Below, piece after piece: positions 57,470 to 64,000 of a DNA stretch of 64,000 bases; position 1 is the stretch's first letter, and the number at the start of each line of letters is the position of its first letter. The notes under the pieces are model-generated. The model was not told where the DNA came from, ran no database searches, and saw nothing but the letters and a program-made list of their open reading frames with translations. A program made the translations under genes and the position numbers. Source of the DNA: Avena insularis (Eukaryota; Streptophyta; Magnoliopsida; Poales; Poaceae); the NCBI GenBank assembly GCA_023614405.1, contig CM042692.1:122195503-122259502 (forward strand), read 5' to 3'.

Positions 57470-59233
57470 TCACGGGTATGGCTCGCCTCCATGGTTCTGG
57501 ATTGGTGCAGCCGCAGGTGCTGGTGGCCCGGGAAGTGGTGGAGGTGCTCCATGAGCCAAAACACCTGGGGCAACTCCATAAACCTGGTTTATCGTGTTGC
57601 GATTCATTTGGGTCAGGCCTTCGTGGAGCTTGAGGAACTCACGGCAATCCTTTAGAAGGTGGCTGGACTTTTTCTTGCCGTCGTGCTTGTCTATGTAGAC
57701 ATGTACGTTGCACGGTCTAGACAGTTTGTCCTGGATAGATGTTCCAGGTACCTCATCGCAAGTGCGGTGTTGCCACACTTGCGTGGTTTTTTCGCTGCTG
57801 CGGTATCCACCGTTGCGGTATCCGCTGTTGCGGTTGTTGTCGTCGCGTTTGTCGGTGTAGCCAGTCGTGACCATGTCGACATCCTCACGGTCCTCGTAGC
57901 CGTGCATTCGATGTTTTCCTCGGTGATCGCGTCTGTGCCCGAGGTCGTCATCGTCCTCGGAGTGGACACAGTTTTTCACCGAGTCCTCCCCATCGGCCCA
58001 CCTGTTCACGATTTCCATCAGGTGATAGATTGTTTTGGGCTTCGAGTGGCCCAACTCCTCTCTAAGCTCTCTGCGGCGTATGCCGCTGTTGAATGCGTTG
58101 ATTGCGCGATCCTCGGAGATGTCTTCTGCAGAATTTTTTATGATGGACCATCTCTGGATGTACGCGCGCAGCGACTCGCTAGTCTTCTAGTAGAAGCCTC
58201 TTAGTTCTTCGACTGATGTAGGTCTTTTGTACGTGCCCTTGAAGTTTCGCACGAAGCTCTAGACCAGCTCATCCCAACTGCGAATCGATCCGCGCAGGAG
58301 GTTATTGAGCCACGCACGAGCGGCACCTTGTAGCTGTAGCTGGAGGCATTGCATTGCTATGCTCGTGGTTCCGTCGTGGAGCCTGACGGAGGAAATGTGA
58401 TCCTCCAACCAGATCTTTGGGTCCTACAGGCCATCAAATTTCGGGTTCTACGATGGGAGTTTGAACCCCTTTGGCATTCGCTTCTTCCTGATGGCTCTGC
58501 TAAAGTAGATGGCGTCGCAGAGCTCTATTCCGTCATCTTCCGAGTAATTCGAATGAGCATCCCTTGCACGCATCTTATCGACCTTGCGCTGCATGATGTC
58601 ATCACGCGTGTCGTAGTTGTATTCGTGTCGCCGTGAGCGGCGCCGTCGTGACAAGTCGTGGTTGTCATCGCTGGAGGAGGGTGAAGAGTAGCGTTTTTCC
58701 AGTGCCTTGTTTTTCTTTGGCTCCGGCGTTGAATCCTTGATGAGGGCAGCTTCGACTAGCCCCAGGCCCGCGATCATAGACCGGTGCATGGCGGTCCGCG
58801 GGTCCCTAGCCAGTGGCTGGTTGTTGAGGATGTACATGGTGGCTGCCATCACCCCTATTTGCGGTGTTTTAGGGAGCACATTGCCCCGCGTATCCACCGT
58901 CATGGATGAGAAGTCAAGGACTCGTGCGGCCTCTTCTCGCTCCTTATCAGTGAGATGGGCTAGTTGAGAACATCTCTTGGCGGCCACATGATCGTTGCCC
59001 TTGGAGGAGGATCCGTTCATAGAAGAGAGTTGAGCTCGATGAAGGCTCGACTCGTCCATCGCCCTTCTACGCTCGTCGAGCTGGGTGATTACTTGTTGTT
59101 GGCGCTTGTACTCCTCCTTGAGCAGCCAATGATAACCCATCAGCATGTCTTGCGATGAGTTTGGTGGTAGGGGATTGCCCCGCGGGGCTTCTCGATAGCG
59201 AGCCCACTCGGCGTCGTTGAGCTTGATCAGCAC
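57470..59233 (-). pseudogene. Tat gag, one frame broken by in-frame TAG codons
   Basis: One frame runs from 59233 to 57470. The N-part is polar, with LTDKEREEAARVLDFSSM and an Arg/Ser-rich stretch. The Retrotrans_gag core follows (about 58420-58060), with IWLEDHISSVRLHDGT, GAARAWLNNLLRGSIRSWDE, SFVRNFKGTYKRP and INAFNSGIRRRELREELG. It ends in a basic/polar tail with a decayed zinc-knuckle-like HLLKDCREFLKL. Four TAG codons (58448, 58424, 58259, 58187) each stand where Gln fits the context, and a TGA at 57470 where Arg fits. The true start may lie further upstream. Capsid protein of the element. Confidence 0.85.
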
Positions 59234-59836
59234 GCTCTCTGGGAATGCTCATCCATAGTGAGATGCGGATGGCCGTCCGTCCTGTTGTTGGTGGGTGCTC
59301 CATTGGGGGGACCACCATTCGCGACTAGGATACCGCCGCTGGTAGCGGTGTTATCCCGAGTGACACCGTTCTCGCCTGTCTTGACAACGGTGCACATGTA
59401 GTATTTAGGGAAGCTGTTGCTTCCACAGCTTTCAGATCCGGAGCCGTAGGCTCCATCCTTAGTGGCCAGATCACTCAGATCGGATTCGCGACTGCTGTGG
59501 CTGATCGTATTCCCGACTGTTGTCAGGGCGTTGAGTTCGCTCAGGGTGCCGATCGGTGGTGGAAACCACGATGCTAGAGCAATCGTGGGAAACTTTGGCT
59601 GGTCAGGGAGGTGAAGTGTGCCTAGCTAACTGACTTGGAAGCGTAAGCTCCCGATCGGCAGGACGATCACATCGCCCACGGACTCAAAATCCGGGCGAGT
59701 GGTCGACGTGTGCACGGTGAAGTCGAAGGAACCAAAGAGGAGGTGAATCTCCACTGTTGCAAAGTTATAGATCACAGTTGATGGGGCTGAGGAAGCCACA
59801 ACATCAGCACTCCCGTTTCCCATAGATGGGGCCAAT
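59234..59836 (-). other. Tat leader and probable primer binding site
   Basis: Non-coding or start of gag. Minus 59834-59819 reads TGGCCCCATCTATGGG two bases after the LTR end, in the position of a primer site. Its tRNA is not certain. Short ORFs here have no recognised domain. Confidence 0.5.
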
Positions 59837-60321
59837 TGACGAGGGTTTAACTCATCAATGCCCATTGTTATAGACTTGGGTTTTGGAGAAGAGGGGAGCG
59901 CTGGAGGCATCAATTGGCTAGCTAACAAGCACACAGGGACACAAGGTTTACCCAGGTTCAGGCCTTGTAGAGGACCCTACTCCTGCTTGTCTGCTCTTGG
60001 AATTATCGAAGGAGTCAAAAGTTATAGGGGTGCGCAGATGCAATCTGGTGATGTTGTGGAAACTAGGGTTGTGATTGTCCTCCTCGCCACCCCTCCTAGC
60101 CTTTATATAGATAGGCTAGGTCTCGGGTAGCAGGTCGAGTTGGTTACAAGTTAGGGTTTGTCCCGTTTAAACTTTCTATCTTCAGCTCGTCGTGTGCCAC
60201 AAGCATTCAGAGTCTCCTTAGGTCACACGAATCTTTGATTGGCCCCTAGTAACGTCGTGGGATTTCGCTAGACTGAACCGTATATGCCAAACTTGAATAC
60301 CTATAAGGTATATCCATGTCA
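59837..60321 (-). repeat. Tat 5' LTR with TATA box
   Basis: 485 bp, TGACGAGGG...CCATGTCA on plus, paralleling 44106-44592 closely. The minus TATATAAAG box is at 60101-60109, so transcription should start near 60070 and run toward lower coordinates. Confidence 0.92.
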
Positions 60322-60372
60322 GGTACTAATGCTAATAGAAATAAAAAAGGGCCCAAATTACCACAAAGTTCA

Positions 60373-63300
60373 TCAAGGGAGCAAAGGAGGTTTGGTTCCC
60401 AATCTGACAAGCTTGTTGTACTCTACATGGGCAACCTCATCGAGTATATCGTGGGTTCTTCCAATATTTCCTCCTCATAAGTCGATAGGCATATCTCCAC
60501 ACGCTTGTTGGCAAACCATCGAAGATTGTTTTTGAATGCAACTGTGTAGTACAAACATTGTTGGGATCCTCGAATTTTCTCAGCATCATTCACATGTTTC
60601 AAAAACTTGGTGACATACTTTTTATCAACCTTATCCCAATCTTTGAGCTTTTTCTTCTTTTCCCTATCCATCCTACATGTTAAAATAGCATGATATAGTA
60701 CCATCATAAGGTACATCACAATGTTAAATGGCTATAAGATACACTCTTATTTGTGAAGCTAGATGTTCGTGTCCTTATGCTCTAGTGGGTGAACCTGAAA
60801 TAACCTAAACTCTGATATCCCAATATGTGGCAAATAATGTTCAACCGCCCACAAGCATACCCAATGGGCACCATATTATACAAATATGGTCTTCATCCAA
60901 GAACTTTAGATTCAGATGGTACTCGATTGGGTCACTAGAACTATACCTAGAACCATATGGCTACTGATGAGTCCAAAATTGAAGCATATTTACCTTTTGT
61001 TTTTTTACTGTGTTTGGACACATCATTTTGTTCTTGTTCTAACAGGATCCTAAATCACTAAGTCTTATATGAACATATCAATTGGAACTGTCATATTGTG
61101 TTATAATATGATATTTCTAAGTGATAAAAGTCATTTTATGGATTTAACTTCGCACCTTGGAGAATACCAAACGAGGAGAAGCAATTAGTACCAATAACAA
61201 TCGGTGGTACGGGCAGAGCCCGCCCGTACCGTCTTCCCGTACTAGGTGTTAGCATGATCGCCTCGTCAAATACTTTCTCCTAGCGAAGACTAGAGGAGGA
61301 TCCAACATTCACTGCCACCAAAAACCACGGAAAACTACATTTGAAGGAGGAACTTGGCTGGGGTAAAATCCTAGTTGTTTCACGGATCAATGGAGGACAA
61401 CGCATCATCCCCTTCATCATCAACCGCTACATCTCCATCACCACCATTACCCCCATCTCTCATCTATTAGATCTTGTTGCAATTCTAGATTCAATTGTGG
61501 TTTGCATTAGATCTATCCCCGTACTTTTATCCATTCATTTGACTATGATGATGTTGTCGATTGCTTCCATGTGTGAGTAGTTCCTCTGTTCTTGGGGAGA
61601 TAGAGAAACCCTAGCACCATTATGAATTTGTAATAAAGATGATCTATTCTTGTGTCCATATGACTTGCCAGTCTATGATAGATTTATTATTTGTGTTTGA
61701 TATCTCTCTTTAGATGGTATGTGTATTCGGCCACATATCATTTGCTCTTGGGACTAAAGGGAGTGAGAAATCCTTTGGACATGTTTTGAGATCATACCGG
61801 AATGGCCTCATGACAGATCGGCGCCGACTCGTAACCTACACGATCAAAGGAGGATAAAGAGGGACTCCCTAAGCTAATTACGATATCCACGGGGAAACCC
61901 TTAATTGCAGTGGTTTGTATGGGTGACTTCTCTCAGACATCGCAGTGGTTATTTAGAGGTGACCTCACTCTTGGCTCAACAAAGTGGCTTCCTACGAGCC
62001 TTGTAGTGAACATCTTATTATGGAGCTCTCTACACACATCTCATGACACAAGAAGTATGTTATCTTGATTATTAATAATAACAATACAATGCTAGTGGTG
62101 TATCCTACATCCTCGAGAATGTTTTAGCCCTATTGAGTTCAACCATGCTTTCACACAACCTTGTTACTTTCTTCCTTTTACATGTTTTAATTACTTTTCT
62201 ACAAACAACCAAAAACCTCTCAAACACCCTTTACTTGAGATCAAAGGTAGCTTATAAGTATCCTTTGGTAGATAGTGGCGAGGGGCATAAAGACCTTTAC
62301 CAATAGCTCTCTGTGGGTTCGATATCTTTACTTCGAAACTAGCTACAATTGATCTGTGCACTAGCAGTCATCAGCTACCATTCCACCTTCAACATAGCAC
62401 AAGCATATAAATTTTTGGAGTTTTGATAGAGAACATGCAAGTGAGTGATGCTAAGGCAATATCTACCTGCTCGGCGGTAAGCGTATCGAACTCGTTAGTG
62501 TATTGCATGTACATCATATTTGGGTGACTCATCATCTCCGATACCACGTCCCACTTGTAAGCCCACATGGGGAACTGCATCAGGTTGTCTTGATCATTAC
62601 AATGTTTGTAAGGCAACACTCTTGGCCATCCAACTGGGAAGCATTCCCATGTCTAGAAGGAAAATAGGAGAAATGCACCACCAATTCGGATATCGCCTTC
62701 GTGCCTACAATAAGCATCGTTTAGCTGGACATGAAGAGAAACACAGTTCGATTGGATATGTTTAAGAGAGGTAATGTAGAAAACAAAGTCCTGGTTATTA
62801 CCTAGCATACAAGTAGGAAAATGCTACCAAACCCTCGATCCATTTAGTATCCCATACAGTTAACTCTTTGAGAAAATGCCACTGATGTCAGCAAACAGAG
62901 TCCTGGAGATAACATACCACACATACATAAGGGCATACTATTGAATATCATCTTCATCAGCCTCAGAAGGGAATGTCTTGAAGTTCTATATGATCCAAGT
63001 ATAAGTAGCACTGGCGGGGAATATTTTTTACTATTGTCCTTAGGCTCCATGGGAGCCATACCAATAAGCTCCTCCATCTGCGTGCGCCACTTATCAGAAT
63101 TTTTGCTCATACACAGAGGCGATATCTCAATATGGAGTGCAAGGATCATCGAAACATCCTAAAGAGTAGAGGTAATCTCCCTGTTCCGAGGGTGAAAGGT
63201 GTGTGGCTCCACCTCCACCGTTCAACAAGAATGGTGATCGCAGCAGGGTTCATGTTTGATGCTGACCGACTGACAAGTTGGAGGAACATGAGGAGTCCTA

Positions 63301-63510
63301 GCCTCTCGGTGTACGGTGTGTACCGCTCATCATAAGGCATCTTATTTGGTATGAGGCCTTGTGAGACCTTTGTCGTAGGGGTCTAAAGTCCCGCTAACAT
63401 ACAAGTTATAATATTACATAGCCATTTGATCTAACCAAAACAAGATGAACTAACATGCTAGTTTTTATTACCTTCTTTTCACTAGCATCAAATACGCAAG
63501 GTGTTGCCAT
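60373..63510 (-). pseudogene. Plant mobile domain (PMD / MAIN-like) pseudogene
   Basis: Exons inferred from splice sites and family blocks: exon 1 63510-63472 (MATPCVFDASEKK then GTAATA); exon 2 63393-62802, with DERYTPYTERLGLL, NMNPAAITILVERW, EPHTFH and SRTLFADISG, ending TAGGTAATAA; exon 3 62724-62467, with MWAYKWDVVSEMM and QYTNEFDTLTAEQ, then GTAGAT; exon 4 from 62386, split by a solo LTR, resuming about 60959-60745 (VEW-stop-PYG, then LWAVEHYLPH); exon 5 60672-60373 (LRWFANKRVEICLS, EEEILEEPT, YNKLVRLGTKP). These match the PMD family (PF10536; 'phosphatase 7 long form homolog' in grasses), linked to silencing control (MAIN/MAIL1) and found in transposons. Stops at 63159, 62653 and 62375, plus frameshifts near 63340 and 60430, kill it. 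Confidence 0.85.
60965..62373 (+). mobile_element. Solo LTR, Athila-type, inside a PMD exon
   Basis: 1409 bp, TGATGAGTCC...GCAGTCATCA, flanked by the perfect duplication GCTAC (60960-60964, 62374-62378). The end block 'acaattgatctgtgcactag' before TCATCA resembles Athila-type LTR ends in coding sense, so orientation is plus. The centre carries a GTACGGGC...GCCCGTAC inverted repeat (about 61207-61230). No internal domain is present. The ORF at 61341-61580 has no recognised domain. Confidence 0.9.
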
Positions 63511-64000
63511 CCTACATATTTGAAATAAGAGAAATAATAAGAAATTGCACAATTGGAAATATGAAAACACACATACGAGTACTTCATCATATAAATGTGT
63601 ACTAAGTTCTATATTATACAAGTATTTCTATCACATGATCTACAAATGTTCTACCATATACATATTTCATCATATTTCCTAATATGAACAAAATCAACTA
63701 CTATATAACATTGTGTTCTAAGGACATATGAGCAAAAGCAACAACAACATACTTCCTAATGATTACAATACAAATTATAATGCTAAAGATCCAACAATTG
63801 TCCCATTGTTCCATACAAATTTTGATTTCCTAATATGACCTAGGGTTTTCCAAATCTTGCAAAACTAGATCAATGTGAGATTTTTTCGGATGGAATTGAG
63901 GGCATCAGAGGAGAATACTTTGGGAGGGATCGGACCAAAATCCACAAACAAATCCTTTAAATCGAGATGATTTTTAGAAGGATTGGAGGTGGGGGAGAGA
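63511..64000 (-). other. Upstream flank of the PMD pseudogene
   Basis: A/T-rich, no coding signal. It would contain the 5' UTR and promoter of the minus-strand PMD gene; I cannot place a TATA box with confidence. Confidence 0.5.

Larger units (their letters stand above)
44106..60321 (-). mobile_element. Tat-lineage Ty3-gypsy retrotransposon with antisense gene
   Basis: LTRs lie at 44106-44592 and 59837-60321, with the perfect duplication GGTAC (44101-44105, 60322-60326). Minus-strand order is 5' LTR, primer site, gag, protease, RT, RNase H, a second archaeal-type RNase H, and integrase (53417). About 8.8 kb then runs to the 3' LTR and contains an opposite-strand gene with a Transposase_28-like domain. 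A second RNase H plus an antisense gene after pol is the layout of Tat/Grande-type grass elements. Excluding the inserted LTR (46634 to about 50264) it is about 12.6 kb. Numerous stops make it inactive. Confidence 0.93.

Noticed and set aside
1..64000. CRISPR arrays, tRNA or rRNA genes, DNA transposons with terminal inverted repeats
   Set aside because: None found on reading both strands. Direct repeats present are LTR pairs, LTR-internal palindromes or the duplication at 50265-50476.

Overview
This window is repeat-rich intergenic DNA from a large-genome grass, most likely a pooid (Triticeae or a relative). That rests on the families present: BARE/Angela-type and SIRE/Maximus-type copia elements, Athila-type gypsy elements primed by tRNA-Asp, a Tat/Grande-type gypsy element with an antisense gene, and a grass-type plant mobile domain (PMD) gene. 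I see no intact host gene, tRNA, rRNA or CRISPR array. Nearly every base belongs to LTR retrotransposons nested in one another. Six insertions are proved by 5-bp target-site duplications (TSDs) and a seventh by a 4/5 match.

Left part (1-8063): the 3' end of a SIRE-like LTR (LTR-1) interrupts the leader of a BARE/Angela-like element on the minus strand. That element's 5' LTR (2809-6420) holds an Athila solo LTR (3701-5238). Next comes a second SIRE-like LTR (LTR-2), which resumes at 43661-44004 after a 35.6-kb insertion.

Centre (8064-43655, TSD GAGGA): a minus-strand SIRE/Maximus copia element with degenerate gag, protease, integrase, RT and RNase H. Two insertions split it. Athila A (11711-27072, TSD GATAC) has a right LTR that is itself split by Athila B (19533-26792, TSD GTGGC). 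A large-LTR derivative with 4.7-kb LTRs and a 1.5-kb interior (27411-38283, TSD GACTG) sits in the integrase-RT linker. The stack is four levels deep: LTR-2, SIRE, Athila A, Athila B.

Right part (44106-60321, TSD GGTAC): a Tat-lineage gypsy element, minus strand, with decayed gag-pol at 53417-59233. Between pol and its 3' LTR it carries an opposite-strand, intron-containing gene with a Transposase_28-like domain. A third element (46634 to about 50264, LTR starting TGTAACACCC) breaks that gene. Beyond the Tat element lies a minus-strand PMD pseudogene (60373-63510), one of whose exons is split by an Athila-type solo LTR (60965-62373, TSD GCTAC).

Athila A, Athila B and the large-LTR element lack reverse transcriptase and integrase and must have moved with enzymes supplied by other elements. 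Many premature stops in the Tat element and the PMD pseudogene are TAG where a glutamine codon is expected, or TGA where arginine is expected. This fits methylation-linked C-to-T decay of silenced DNA.
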